A DNA stretch of 64,000 nucleotides from Buxus sempervirens (GCA_947561395.2 OX387184.1:4836001-4900000), one strand, 5' to 3'; counted from the stretch's first letter, positions 23,493-34,876 are shown. The notes: generated by a model from the letters alone, not told the origin. Program-made: numbers and translations.

Positions 23493-23918
23493 TCTATACT
23501 ACTAGTAGGGTGCATGTGCCGAACTGCACGTAAGGGAGGGAACAGTTGCAGGGTTTCAATTTAAAAGTGAGAGGTGGTTTGGGTGATTATATATTGGGAT
23601 TGTTTTAGTTGGGGAGGGTAATATTTGGAAGAAAAAAAATGGAGGCCAGAATCTGGAGGGAATATTCCCCCTTCTTCCCTTTATTAATAGTATAGATTAG
23701 TAAAGCAAATTAGGTGAATATTCCCCAGATTTTGGTTCCCCCTTTTTCTCTCTCGTGAAATGCCTTCCTCAAATCAAGAAATCAATTAGTATTCATCCTC
23801 AATTAAAACCGGTAACTCAAACATTTTTAACTTGCCAATCCATCAAATTAAAAGACTTACTCAAAGGGGCCCATGTTAACCATCAATATCAACGTCCAGT
23901 AGCTCACGTGCCCCCTAG
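23493..23918 (+). mobile_element. Helitron H1, unit 2 copy, interrupted
   Basis: This is the same insertion as 13899-14162, beginning TCTATACTA (23493-23501), resuming TTAGTAAAG at 23697 and ending CCCCCTAG. A second Helitron has entered after its ninth base. The two halves rejoin to the unit 1 sequence exactly, which fixes the boundaries of both elements. Confidence 0.88.
23502..23696 (-). mobile_element. Helitron H2 nested in H1
   Basis: Read on the minus strand it begins TCTATACTATTAATAAAG and ends with a hairpin around CGTGCAGTTCGGCAC, then CACCCTACTAG. Host A and T flank it (23501, 23697). Near relatives in the same family lie at 48804-48991 and 59013-59214. At 195 bp it is non-autonomous. 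Confidence 0.88.
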
Positions 23919-24489
23919 TTACAAATAAAACAAACAGGGTCGATCATGGCTTAGCATTTCGTTTAGTTCAATAAACTTCATTTCCATGGGAGCATCCAAC
24001 AGCAGCTATATAAGGTAGGTTATGATGTAGTTCGCCCCATGTTTAAGCCAGCTGTTAGTTTTAAATGAATCCTTACGTGTTATCTTATACACTACAAATT
24101 ACTAAAATGATTCTTTCAATTTCAGTCATGTGATATAGAAGACGAGCATGATAATCATCCACTGATATTGCTAATAGCACACCACAATTCTGAAAAGCTC
24201 ATCAAAGAACCACAATACAACACCAACTGACACCAACTGCACTAGCATTTTCAAACTAGCTAGATTCAGAACCACGATACAATACAAGCTCATCAAACGA
24301 TATAGGATCATCTACAACAAGAGTTGCATTAGTTCATCAAGAATCACGATACAACACAAGCTCATCAAACGCAAAACCATCACTTCCAATCTAGATTCAT
24401 ATACTCATATCATCCAAATTCAAGCTCAACAATTAGTCAAACTGCGGGGAGAATGAATAGTCAAAATTAAGCTCTTTCCCAAGTAAGAG

Positions 24490-24870
24490 TGTTACGGTCC
24501 TAGATGTTAAATGCATAACCAACGAAGTTTACATAAGTCTTGAGGCTTTTGGAGTAATGGTTTGACACGTAACAAATGATATCAGAGCCAACCACCACGT
24601 CCCGGGTTCGAGTCTCAGAGGGGACAACCTATAGGTTAGATTAAAATTCCTTGATATTATATATATATATATGGGCATGGTGGTAGATCATTGAATTCTG
24701 ATAGGTGAGTGGAGCTGTCAAAATAGAAAGGGCTACCATTGGGTCAGTGTCGATTAAGTAGGCCGTCGTAGACGTTGGCTACGAAAGTATGGTAGAGTGT
24801 TGTTAAGTGCTTAAACAACTAAGTTTTCATAAGCCTTGGGGCTTTTGGAGCAACGGTTAGGCACGTAACA
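24490..24870. mobile_element. TRIM retroelement, unit 2 copy, TSD AAGAG
   Basis: It is the counterpart of the unit 1 TRIM, with the same LTR ends (TGTTACGG... GTAACA) and the same AAGAG on both sides (24485-24489, 24871-24875). It is therefore one insertion copied by the later duplication. It is a non-coding fossil. Confidence 0.83.
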
Positions 24871-25439
24871 AAGAGCCTGAGAAAAAACTTAAACAGATTA
24901 AAACACCATTCGAGACAGGGTTCCTAGCATATATTTAGAGCTTTATAAATCATGCATTCATGTAATAAAGCTCACTATCACGTCGGGAAGTACTCTAATC
25001 TGTGAGAGAGAGAGAGAGAGAGATTGGAAGTTACAACACCAAGGGACCGATAAGTCTAGCATGTTATGTAGCTGATAACGTGTTATCTCTAATAGGAAGT
25101 TGACATCAGTAAAAAACAAAATAGAAGCAAAAATCACCGGAACAAAATATCAGTTCACAATCCGTCAAAGAGAAGCACCTTTCACTTATAATCGTTAAAA
25201 AATAAAACTGAATACAAACATATTAAACAACGAGCCACATATTTCCATCGCAAAAATTCACAAATAATTCGGAGAAAAAGAAAGAAGAGAGAGAGAGGCA
25301 CAAAGTCCCAGAATAACTAACATGAAGAAGGTGTTTCTTTTACAGAAACACATGCAAAGAAATAACTAACATGAAGAAAGCTGTTTCTTTTTCAGAAACA
25401 CACGCAAAGAAAGGAGAACGGTTTTGCTAGTTAACGTAC

Positions 25440-25563
25440 CAGATGAGACAGTCGAGGTAGATACAAGTGCTTGTGCTCTGTTTTGTGAACATAAAGCAAA
25501 GATGGAATTGAGATTTATAATTTGTTTCCGCCTGCAGTGAGAGAAGAGGCCGAGTGGGGCCAA
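25440..25563 (-). other. Untranslated first exon of the unit 2 Sec14-like gene
   Basis: It matches 15750-15873 and ends at the same GTACGTTAAC donor. The 5' limit is estimated. Confidence 0.45.
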
Positions 25564-25645
25564 GTAATGGATTGATGTGTCGTGTGGTGATTATTCCTTA
25601 TGATGGGGTCAAGTCGAAAAGTCAAAAGAATGTCATTTAATTTTA

Positions 25646-25762
25646 GATTCAGATCATCTATGGTTGAGCCCGTAGATTTTCGCTTTTTCAAGGAGTGTTG
25701 GCAAGCAATAATTGAGTACAGTTGAGCCCATTTACGAGCTCAACCTTAAATGATCTGAATCC
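25646..25762. mobile_element. 117-bp MITE private to unit 2
   Basis: The arms GATTCAGATCATCTATGG and CCTTAAATGATCTGAATCC are inverted repeats that continue through GGTTGAGCCCGTA / TACGAGCTCAACC. Flanks TTAATTTTA and TTCATTTTA agree at eight of nine bases, which suggests a Mutator-like 9-bp duplication. The site is empty in unit 1. Confidence 0.8.
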
Positions 25763-26574
25763 TTCATTTTAGATAGACAGCCAGGCAGTTCTATGTTACT
25801 ATCTCTATAAGTGCTCACTTTTGGCGTTGGAGTGTCGACGGCCCAGTCTGTGCGCTCAAGTGGAGTGCGGATGTAGGTATGTTGGTGGTGGGAATAGGTG
25901 CAGGTGGCCTCCTATTGGGCCAACTCATCACAGCACGTATGGTTGTTGACGTGGTGCGTAAGTTTGATGAGGTGGTCCAGTAAGAGGCCACCTGCCCTAC
26001 CCGCACCACCAACTTACCCGCATTTGATTTGCACCCTCACAGGTGGGGCTCGTTCCTTTGATGTTCAAGAACCGATATTAGGTGGGTTAGTTGAAAGCAC
26101 GGCTTAATTATTTTGTACTATAAAATCTGAAATGGAGATTTAAAAATGACACATAGAGATGGCGATGGAGCGGTTTTGCCCTGAACTTGACATTAAGCCA
26201 TTAAAATATTTTTCATTTATTTTTTATTAATAATTATATTATTAATTTATATTATATATTTCATTTAAAAATTTCGTACTTTTACATTTTATAGTATAAT
26301 CGGGTCGATCCTTACTCATTCTGTTACCAACTAGATCGTGTTTGGAGTTGATTTGGTATGGGCTAAACTCTTTAGACGTATTTGATTTATTTTTGTATTT
26401 CTATTATTTCTTTCTTTCAAAAATTTTGTGCAATCAACAAGACTAATATGTAATTTTGAACATCAAGGGATGCAACAAATACATTAAATGGAGGGCCAGT
26501 ATATATTAAATCTGCTGTGACATGAGAGCCTGAAGGTTAAACACCTCATTATTCTATAAAACATCATTATGATT

Positions 26575-26973
26575 GTTGCTTAATAAAAATAAGGATGGAA
26601 TATTTCCAAGTCTAATGATGTTTAATAAAAATAAGGAAGGAGTATTTCTAAATCCAATTTTTATGACTAGAAAATTAAATTCAATGAATATTATAAAGTG
26701 TAGAAGGAAAATCAACAAACACCGAAGAACCTCATATATTTAATTTGGTGGAATGAAATCATCTGTCATGTTTTCCTGAAGTGCTCCTTGATGTGGCCAT
26801 GAGATGCTACCATTGTTTTTTCATGTGGGACTCACTAGATATATTTATAACATATAAAAAAACAATGGCTGTGAGATTTTGAGTGAATAATGGAAGCATA
26901 ACTAACGATTTCAACTCTAACTTGGTTGTTGAGAATCAAGTCAACGTACATCAATCTATATATGCGTTTGTGG
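26575..26973. other. Right flank of unit 2
   Basis: Unique AT-rich sequence, part of which matches the tail of unit 3. At 26753-26835 a GAATGAAATCATCTGTC / CATGAGATGCTACC segment resembles one arm of the foldback elements near 39358. There is no gene. Confidence 0.4.
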
Positions 26974-27530
26974 TAGGGGTGCAACTCGGTCCGGTTAAAA
27001 CCGAACCCGAACCGACCCAAACCGACTTCGGTTCGGTTTTATAGTGGTTCGGTTCGGTTTCGGTCCAAAAATCCCTAAACCGAACTAGGTCGGTTCGGTT
27101 TCGGGTTTCATGTTCGATAAACCGAACCGAACCGAACCGAACCCGAACCAAAACCGAACCGAACCGAATTTATATATATATTATAAGATTATATATATAT
27201 TATAATATATAATATATGTTTTATATATATATATATAATATAATATATGTTAAACTTTTTAAAGTTTATATTTAAACTTAAATGATATTACAAAAAAACC
27301 TTTATTTGAGATAAAAATATATTGGTCCAACCCGAACCGAATAGTTTTCATGTAGTTCGGTTCGGTTCGGTTTGGGTTTTGGTTTTTTCATATATTTTCG
27401 GTTCGGTTTTCGGTTTAGTTAGTTCGGTTTTCAATTCGGTTCGGTTCGGTTCGGTTCAAGTATACATATTTTCGGTTTGGTCTTTGGGTTGACATCAACC
27501 CGGACCGAACCGAACCGAATTGCACCCTTA
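26974..27530. mobile_element. hAT-like element rich in CGGTTCGGTT, TSD GTTTGTGG
   Basis: The element begins TAGGGGTGCAACTCGGTCC and ends with the inverse ...GAATTGCACCCTTA. A perfect 8-bp duplication GTTTGTGG flanks it (26966-26973, 27531-27538). Both arms are made of repeated CCGAACCGAA or GGTTCGGTT around an AT-rich centre. Non-coding. Confidence 0.9.
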
Positions 27531-27552
27531 GTTTGTGGTACTATTCTGTGTC

Positions 27553-27772
27553 AGATAAACTTGACGAATGAGTGAATACACCAACTACCTTGACGCATGA
27601 TTTGAAAATAATTAATGATCTCTTAATCATTCGAAACTATTTGTATACTTATATGTCGTTAGAAATAAACTAGACGAATGAGTGAATACACCAACTACCT
27701 TGACGCATAATTTGAAAAGAATTAATGATCTCTTAATCATTTGAAACTATTTGTATAGTTGTATGACGTTAT
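27553..27772. repeat. Two tandem copies of a 110-bp sequence
   Basis: The block containing GACGAATGAGTGAATACACC and TGATCTCTTAATCATT occurs twice in a row with a period of 110 bases and only a few differences. No coding content. Confidence 0.85.
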
Positions 27773-27946
27773 TAGGTTAGATAAATATAGGCAACAATTT
27801 GAAAGATAAAAAGTGAATAGAGTAAAAATACGGATATTTTGGGAGTTCTCTTGATGTAATAGTCTAAATTATCTGGTCCTAAGAAGCCAATATGGTCACG
27901 CCCTAGGACAGATAATATTGATGGTGATGATGGAGAGCTCTAATGG

Positions 27947-29423
27947 TGATAAAGGCCAAATTAATCTGAAAGTGTCACTGAAGCCAGTTGACCGAGGGTT
28001 CCCTTCTCCGACGAACGAGGGTTTGACTGCCAGTTGAACGAGGGTTTCCTTCTGCAACGGAAGAGGGTTTACTTCTCTGAGGATTTTCATCAGCAACGAT
28101 AGGGTTTGCATCTCTGCAGATCGCTAAGGTTTCCATCTCCAGGCTACACTAAGGTTTTAACCGCCTTTGATTGTCCCTTGTTTCTTGGCGGTCGTTGTGT
28201 GTCTTGAGGGTTAGGGTGTATATCGAAGGTATCTTGTGGTCTTAGGTCGTCAACGCTAAGGTTCGGAATGGATGACAGCACGAGAGCAGAGGACAACAAA
28301 GATGATGACGGTGAGGCTCGGCGCCTGTTGGGTCACTGGTTGCCCAGAGAGCCCTTGGGTGTCCTCCTCAAGTTTTTTTCCTCCCCTCCTCTATTCTCAA
28401 CGATTTTGCTACCACACCGTTTCTGGCCAAACATATATAGATCCTTTCTCTACATCTGCTTCAGGTGAGTGGTAGGACTTCTTGCCGAGCAACAATGGTG
28501 GTTGGGTGGTCCGATCAACGAGCTTTGGTGGTGGAACATGGCGATGCCTTTTCATCTCAATAGGGTTTTTTTGGAGTTAGTCTTAAGGTTTACAGTTTCG
28601 GCGGCACGCCGCGAAATTTCGGTTTTTTGCCCCCAGCGATGCGTTTCGCTGGGGGAAATCGTTAATTTGTATCGTTGGTGAAACGGACCGAAATTTCGAG
28701 CGAAACGGTCGGCGTGCCGATCGAAACGGACCGAAACGGGCGAAAAATGTAATTTTTTAAAATTTTAAAAAAATTTTTTTTTAGCGAAACGGGCGGCGTG
28801 CCGGCGAAACGGAGCGGCGTGCCGTCGAAATTTCGCCGAAATCTAAAAAAACATAATTTTTTATTTTTTTTGCCATTAAAATTTGTCCGGCGTTTCAGGC
28901 CGCCAAAATTTAAAACCTTGGTCTTATGTGTCTTTGTTTTTGTTGATTGTGTTTATGTTTTGCTTTGGTTGTGTTTGTGCTTTGTTCTGTTTATCATTGT
29001 TTTGTTTGTGACAGGGTTTGGTGTGAATTCTCGGAACTCCTTCCTTCCCCAGTTTGATTATATGTGCACCGATCAAGAGAGTTTTGGTGTAATACCGACT
29101 CACCCTTCCATCATCATTTCGGTGATGATCTACCCTTTTTGGGGATTTGCAATCCGCTCTGCGGACCATGTATCAAGGAACCTCAATGGCCTTTCATTGA
29201 GTTCCTTGGCCCTTGTAGTTGGCCTTCTGATACATTATCTTTGCGCACTTGCTCATTTTCGGGTTGTATTTGGGTGTTCTGGTTATCTGCTTCTTGTATC
29301 CATCCTTCTTTATATTTTTTGTGTGATGTCTTATGTAATGGCGTTGGCCTTGGCTATCAATTGTGGAATATCCTTTTGTTTGAATGAAATGTGATAGTAA
29401 TGGGTTCTACCCAAAAAAAAAAA
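27947..29423 (+). mobile_element. Probable LINE-type retroposon with poly(A) end
   Basis: This sequence splits the exon 2 remnant and ends in a run of A (about 29411-29423) preceded by TTTGAATGAAATGTGATAG, the kind of tail seen on plant L1 elements. The 5' part has GAGGGTTT repeats and an ATG-started short frame (28268-28468) rich in D/E/R. No reverse-transcriptase motif is present, so if it is a LINE it is internally deleted or a non-autonomous relative. A clear target duplication was not found. A chimeric retrocopy of a cellular transcript is an alternative. Confidence 0.5.
28586..28918. mobile_element. 333-bp hAT-like MITE inside the retroposon
   Basis: The ends AGGTTTACAGTTTCGGCGGC and, read outward from the right, AGGTTTTAAATTTTGGCGGC are inverted repeats. 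Flanks TAGTCTTA and TGGTCTTA agree at seven of eight bases. The arms repeat CGAAACGG, GGCGTGCCG and CGAAATTTCG. It lies wholly inside the 27947-29423 insert, so it is younger than it. Confidence 0.8.
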
Positions 29424-29594
29424 GTGAGTGTAGGCCTCGGGATTGGCCTTGTATTGGCCTTGGGATCTGTCTTGGATTTGGTATAGGAATGGGTTTGCTG
29501 GTCCTATCAAACTATGCAACCGACAGAAACTTCAAAAGGCGGCTAACATATAATCGAGAAAAGCCTGTTTGTGATCCTTTATCTCTCCATTAGG

Positions 29595-31127
29595 TTTTAT
29601 ATTTTAATTTGGCTTAATTCAGTGTCAAAAAGTTTGTGCTTAAAGTGTTGCTAGTTGGTTGGAATAGGTTATATGAGTCGTGGTTCAAACGGTATCAAAG
29701 TCGGAGTCATATTGAAGAAATTATGATGAATGTTAGATAACGTTTGAAGCAGCATTCGACCGTTCAGTGCAAAGTTCAAATACAGTCAAAGTCGAGGATA
29801 GCGTTGGACAGCGTTAGAGGAAACGTTCGAACGTTCAGAAGTATGTAGACAAACCCCAGAGTTGCATTCGAGAGCGTGCGATGTGTTGTTCGAACGTTTA
29901 GTGCATACAAAGAAACCCGAGAATAGCGTTCACCAACGTTAGATTCAACGTTCGATTGTTTGTGTTGTTTAAACCGAACGTGAGGCTTTCGTTCGAACAA
30001 GAGGAGGTGAAGTAGTCTTATGTATTGAACGTTAGAGCCGCGTTCGATGAACGTTTGAACGTTCAATATGAAAAATCACTTATAAAATTCCGATCTTTTC
30101 TGATTTGTTTTCTATTCCTTCTCTACTTCTTTCTAACCTATATAAGGATTGTTTAGACGTTCATTTAGGATTACCTAAGTCGTTTTTGGAATCCTAGATC
30201 GTTGTGTGTGAGGAAGTGAAACTTCTTTCCTTCCTTTCTTTCTTTGAGCCATCAAACCTTCTATTCTTCCTTGTTCAAAGCCTTGGAGTTCCAGGTTGGG
30301 GAGAATGATCGTGGGGTTTCTACGGATACCAGGCAAGTTCGTTTGGGTAATCGTGTGAGAAGATCTTCAGAGTTTTGAGGTGTTGCTGTTGAGCAAATCT
30401 GAGGAGTTCCTCAGATACTTTCAAGTCTGTGAGTTGCAGAGTCTAGCATAGGGATGTTGAGTCATTTGAACTACATGTTGTAAGTCTTCTTTTCATATTG
30501 GATCTTTTAGGTGGCTCCTGTTGTATTTGTTTATGGACAAACACTACATTTGTCTATTGGGCCCATAATGGGATGGGCTATTTTCTTTTTAACACATGTG
30601 GAGGCCCCTACTCTCACCCCAATATAAATAGAACTAATCCATTGAGTTCTATTAAGGGGTTTGCATTTTGTTGTCTCTCTCTTTTAGGGCTTAAAGGGGT
30701 AGAGAGTAGTTTCTCCACACTCCATTTTTCTTTATTTTGCAGAAACCTAAAGCTTGAAATGGAGAACTCATCTTGCTCACAACCAGGTATGTGATATTTT
30801 CATCATTGAATAAAATATGCTATGTCTTAAGAGAAGTATTAATCTATCAGCTCTTGCATAACCCGGAGGGTTTTTCTCTAGTGAGAGTTCTCATAGAGTT
30901 TTCCCTTCGTCACCAAATTGTTTGTCTTGTTTATTTCTCTATATGCTTTATTTGTTTTGCAATTTGGGTGGCTTTCTACTTAATAATTATTTTTTGGAAT
31001 AGTTTTGAGGATTTGTTATGTCTATTAATTGAGGACTTGTCTTTAATTAATAGAATATTTTTAATTCTGCTGTGCTGCACCTATTCACCCCCTCTAGGTG
31101 TATTTAGAGTCAAAACCTTGTTTTGCA
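29595..31127 (+). mobile_element. Probable solo LTR of a Copia-type retroelement
   Basis: About 1.5 kb interrupts the similarity between unit 3 and unit 1 just after the exon 2 remnant. It holds CGTTCGAACG-type repeats (29740-30065), a TATA-like CCAATATAAATAG (about 30619), and near its end the hairpin CACCTATTCACCCC / CTCTAGGTG that is common near the 3' end of plant Copia LTRs. No gag or pol sequence was seen. Boundaries are approximate, and I found no convincing target duplication, so this is a fossil of moderate certainty. Confidence 0.5.
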
Positions 31128-31525
31128 CCTGAGATGCATCCCACATTGCGGATTGTTTGCTGAGTATTCTCTTCATGTAGCTGACAGTGTTGTTCCCAGC
31201 CTTGTATTATGTTTTTTGTGCATTAATGTGTTGTCTAGTTGAAAGGGTGGAATAACAAATAACGCACAGCATTACCCAAAAAAAACAAATAACGCACAGA
31301 ACAAGTGGCAAACATAAATTTGAATCCTTCAAAAGGGCACAAAATAGCCGCTTTAATTATTGAAACTAAATAGCCATTAAAGTTGTTTGTTAGATAAACT
31401 GAAAAATAGAGAGGTATGAACTAATAAGAAGACGCCATTCCCTTACCGAACAATGGAACATGGAATCCACCGTCTGTTTGTAGATATGATACCAAGAAAC
31501 AATACTGGGTTGTTGCCGGTGCATT
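31128..31525. other. Shared 3' region of unit 3
   Basis: This matches the second half of 10854-11528 (GCGGATTGTTT..., then GAAAGGGTGGAATAACAAAT) and leads into the Sec14-like stop codon. A short local repeat AACAAATAACGCACAG is private to this unit. Confidence 0.5.
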
Positions 31526-33577
31526 TCAACTGGCTGGTGGTGCAAGCGGCTCCAGCTCTGGAGCCAATTCTGCTCCGGAATACGCATTTGCAATGTGGTC
31601 TAGCTTATTGTCAAATCCCCATAAACTGGCAGTTTTCAAATCGTCCTTGGCCATTAATCTTGAAAACTCCTCGTGATCATACTTCAATGAGGCTTTACCA
31701 CCAAACGCAGACGGAAGGTTCTCCACATCAAAATATGACTTCATGAGCTCATCGCTTTCTTTGTTATTTGGATAGACAAATTTTATCTTTTCGAAAGTTT
31801 TTGGATCTAGGAAGTATTTAGTAACCTGCTCAGAGTAATCAAAATACTTCTTGTCAGAAAGGATGGTCAAAGCAAACATGACCCAACACAACACAATCCC
31901 TGAAACAGATCCCATTAGAATGAACAAGATGCTGTTAGGAGAGAGTAGACATCAAACCTTCCAAAATGCTTCAAAAATCCTTGGAGGGTTGTAAAGTAAT
32001 GCTACTGCGAGCCTCTCAGGGTAGTGGTTCTGTAAAGTGTTTGCTGAATTCCGGGCTGCTTTGATGGACACACTGGCGTTCAATGAAAAACCAGTGAAGT
32101 CTATCAACCACATCAATTGTTCTTGACCCTCTGGAAGGTTCAGGATAGCGTTCTCCAAGAGATACACTAAATGGCGAAGCTGACTGTCACTTGATGATGT
32201 GTTCTACAAAAATTATACAATGGGTTTAATCTTCACACCCACCAGAACTAAATGCAACCCGTCCAAAAACTTAATTAACACGTACCTGCATTCCTGGTCT
32301 AAATATTAGAACTGTTTTTCCATGTCGATCTCGAAAATCAGCTCTGTATGCTTTGCCTGTCTCACTTTCATGTGCAACTTCATGCTGACAGTGAAAGAAA
32401 TTTTTATGGTAAGTTCAAGTTTCACAGATCAGTCCCAAATATATAGAAAATGATGCTACATCGCCCTCAATATTTTCAAACATGTTGAACAAATTTTGAA
32501 GTAGCTAACCATTTAGAGCACCATCAATGCTTTTTGATTGCCAAATGAATTTGATGGATCAGATAGAACCCCAAACCTTAGGTAGAATGATTGCAATATC
32601 ATGCCCACATTCACATAGACTAATTGATCACTATATCATCAGTACTCGCCCCAACAGAAAGGTCGGAAATGGTTGCAAGAACTACATAATACTCTGTACA
32701 GATGGTTATGAATTTCAAGGAGAAAGACATTGAGTTCATGATATTACAAATTTGTATGTATTCCAGCAACTTAGGTTATACAGAGATATATAATGATGAA
32801 CCAAGTCATATCCTAAAAGCATTTCCGTGAGCATCAAGCATCTGACCCAAGCCAAAATTGAACATGCAATCTGAAAATTAAAGATAACAACTAGATGGAA
32901 TGGTTTATAATGTGTTGCAAGGACAGTGTAACCTACCCAGCGGATTTCCTCAGGCTTATAAGTTGACCGCCATTTGAGCGTCTCTTCCAACATTTTCTTT
33001 GATTTATCAACATTCCAATTTCGAGCTACAAGATATCTTCTCAGGCATGCATCATTGCAGTACTGCAAACTACGTCCAGATAGTGGACCAATTGCAGCCT
33101 TCAGCTCCTTGACCTGCTTATTGAGTTAGATTTAAGCATGTATCAAATACTTGACAAAATGTTAAATGTTTTGATATTAAAGAATAAAATATGAATGAGA
33201 AAGCTCAAAAAACAGGTGCTACTTAAGTTCGCCTTGCACAACAGACACTAATATAAATTAATTATAAGTAAATCAGTGAAGAGTATACACATATACAGAA
33301 GGGTAGATTACATTTTTACACAGGCTTGAAATCCATTTGATATACATATTACATCTTTAAAAAATAACAGAATGAGGACAGATAAATCAAAAGGCAATGG
33401 CAGTTACCTAGAGAAATGCAATTAAATGTTTTTAAATCAAAAATTCTGAATCACTGGTATAAACGAAAAAATACGTCTGCAATTGTATTTTGTATCTTCA
33501 AGTTGTTTTACCTTTTCCTCTTGCTGGAATAAGTCATTCTCTTGATGGTTATGAGCATCCTGCCTTCTCCGAAACAT
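31526..33577 (-). CDS. Sec14-like CRAL-TRIO protein, unit 3 copy
   Basis: Exons 33577-33512, 33113-32937, 32384-32286, 32203-31958 and 31825-31526 encode 295 residues (22+59+33+82+99) with every phase intact. The protein starts MFRRRQDAHNHQEND. It has VKELKAAIGPLSGRSLQYC, then CLRRYLVARNWNVDKSKKM, HEVAHESETGKAYRADFRDR, NLPEGQEQLMWLIDFTGFS, LQNHYPERLAVALLYNPPR and KYFLDPKTFEKIKFVYPNN. These match plant Sec14-like proteins better than the unit 1 and 2 copies do, so this is the best candidate for the conserved function (binding and transfer of phosphoinositide-type lipids at membranes). Exon 2 corresponds to the CRAL-TRIO N domain and exons 3-5 to the lipid-binding lobe. The untranslated first exon is at about 34877-35020. 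Confidence 0.88.
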
Positions 33578-34876
33578 GGTGAAATATTTCTCAATCCCAA
33601 AAGAGAGCAACTGTAACAGCAAACCTCATATTAGACGATTTGACAATTCTTTACCCCAAAATAACAGATGCCAAGTCATGCATTCAATAAAATCAGGTCT
33701 CTGTTATAATGGGTTGAATTTTCATAAAGCCATGATAAATTCATGATTTACAATCATCAAAATGGTAAATGGAAATCAATGCAGTTGATGATGCATTGAG
33801 TACAGCTAGAAACACAATAAGTTCTAAAATTGCTTTCAAAACTAACTACAAGCCGTGAGGAAACATTAACAAGCATAAGAATCAGCTTCAATATATTCTA
33901 AAACAAATACAGGAGGGTAAACTCCATTGGAAATGTCAGTGTTATTTTACACAAGTAAACTGAATATGTAACTCAAAAAAAATAAAAACAAAAACAAAAA
34001 AAGAGAGGATTTGCTTAATAAAAAACACGAATTCATAATTGGATAACTTGTGTTATTCAAAAATAGTAATAATAATAACAAATAATTGGATAACCTGGAT
34101 TCCATAAAGCAGTCACTGTAAACAGAGCAGAAAAAAAAAAGGAATGGAAGAGCTTGATGTTGCAAATAAAACAAACGGGATAATGGCCTAGCGTTTTCAT
34201 TTAGTCCAATAAACTTCATCTCCAATGGGAAAATCCAGCAGCAGCTAGATAAGGTAGGCTATGATGCAGTTCTCCTCATGCTTAATCCAGCGTTCAGTTT
34301 TAAATGAACAGTTAGATGTCTAAATTAGTTTCATCTTATATGGCGCAAATTACCAAAATTATTCTTTCAATTTCAGTCATGCGATATGGAAGGCCAAACT
34401 ATCACGATCATCAGCTCATCAAACGCCAAGCTATCACTTCCAATCTAGATTCAGACACTCATATCATCCAAATTCAAGCTCAACAATTAGTCAAACGGCA
34501 GGGACAATGAATCGTCAAAATTAAGCTCTTCCCCAAGCAATTAGAGCCTGAGTAAAAACCTAAACAGGTTAAAACGTACACCATTAGAGAAGACAGGGTT
34601 CCTTGCCTCCATTTAGATGCAAACAGGGACAATGCATTTCTGTAAAAGCTCACTAGCATATCGGGAAATTGTCGTCCGTCAAGAACAAAATAGAAGCAAA
34701 TTAAAATCACAGGATCAAATTATCAAAATATCAGTTCACAATCCGTCAAAGAGAAGCTCCTTTCACATAGAATCGTTAAAAATAAAACTGAACACAAAAA
34801 TATAGAACAACAAGCCACATATTTCCATCGCGAAATTCACGGAAAGAAAGGAGAACAGTTTTGCTAGTTAACGTAC
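33578..34876 (-). other. 5'-leader intron of the unit 3 Sec14-like gene
   Basis: This corresponds to the intron region of units 1 and 2 but without H1 (empty site near 34157-34161) or the TRIM (empty site near 34535-34545, CCCAAGCAATTAGAGCC). It has about 450 bases (33660-34080) of AT-rich sequence not seen in the other units. No coding sequence. Confidence 0.6.

Larger units (their letters stand above)
19149..26574. repeat. Tandem duplication, unit 2
   Basis: This is the second copy of the locus, closely similar to unit 1 through exons, introns and flanks. At its far end the sequence ATTATGATTGT is where unit 1 stops. In unit 2, similarity instead continues into DNA that matches the tail of unit 3 (26655-26750 against about 36000-36085), so unit 2 keeps the original right flank. 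Confidence 0.85.
27900..29580 (+). pseudogene. Remnant of At1g01500-like exon 2, unit 3
   Basis: A left piece at about 27902-27945 (GGACAGATAATATTGATGG, then GGAGAGCTC) and a right piece at about 29424-29560 (glycine-zipper codons, then CTTCAAAAGGCGGCTAACAT) correspond to consecutive parts of exon 2 at 10676-10852. They are separated by a 1.5-kb insertion. Exon 1, the intron and the promoter are missing. It cannot encode the protein. Confidence 0.82.

Noticed and set aside
28798-29394. 198-codon hydrophobic frame
   Set aside because: It starts inside a hAT-like MITE and continues in the T-rich tail of the retroposon; hydrophobicity comes from TTT/GTT-rich DNA and it matches no membrane-protein family.
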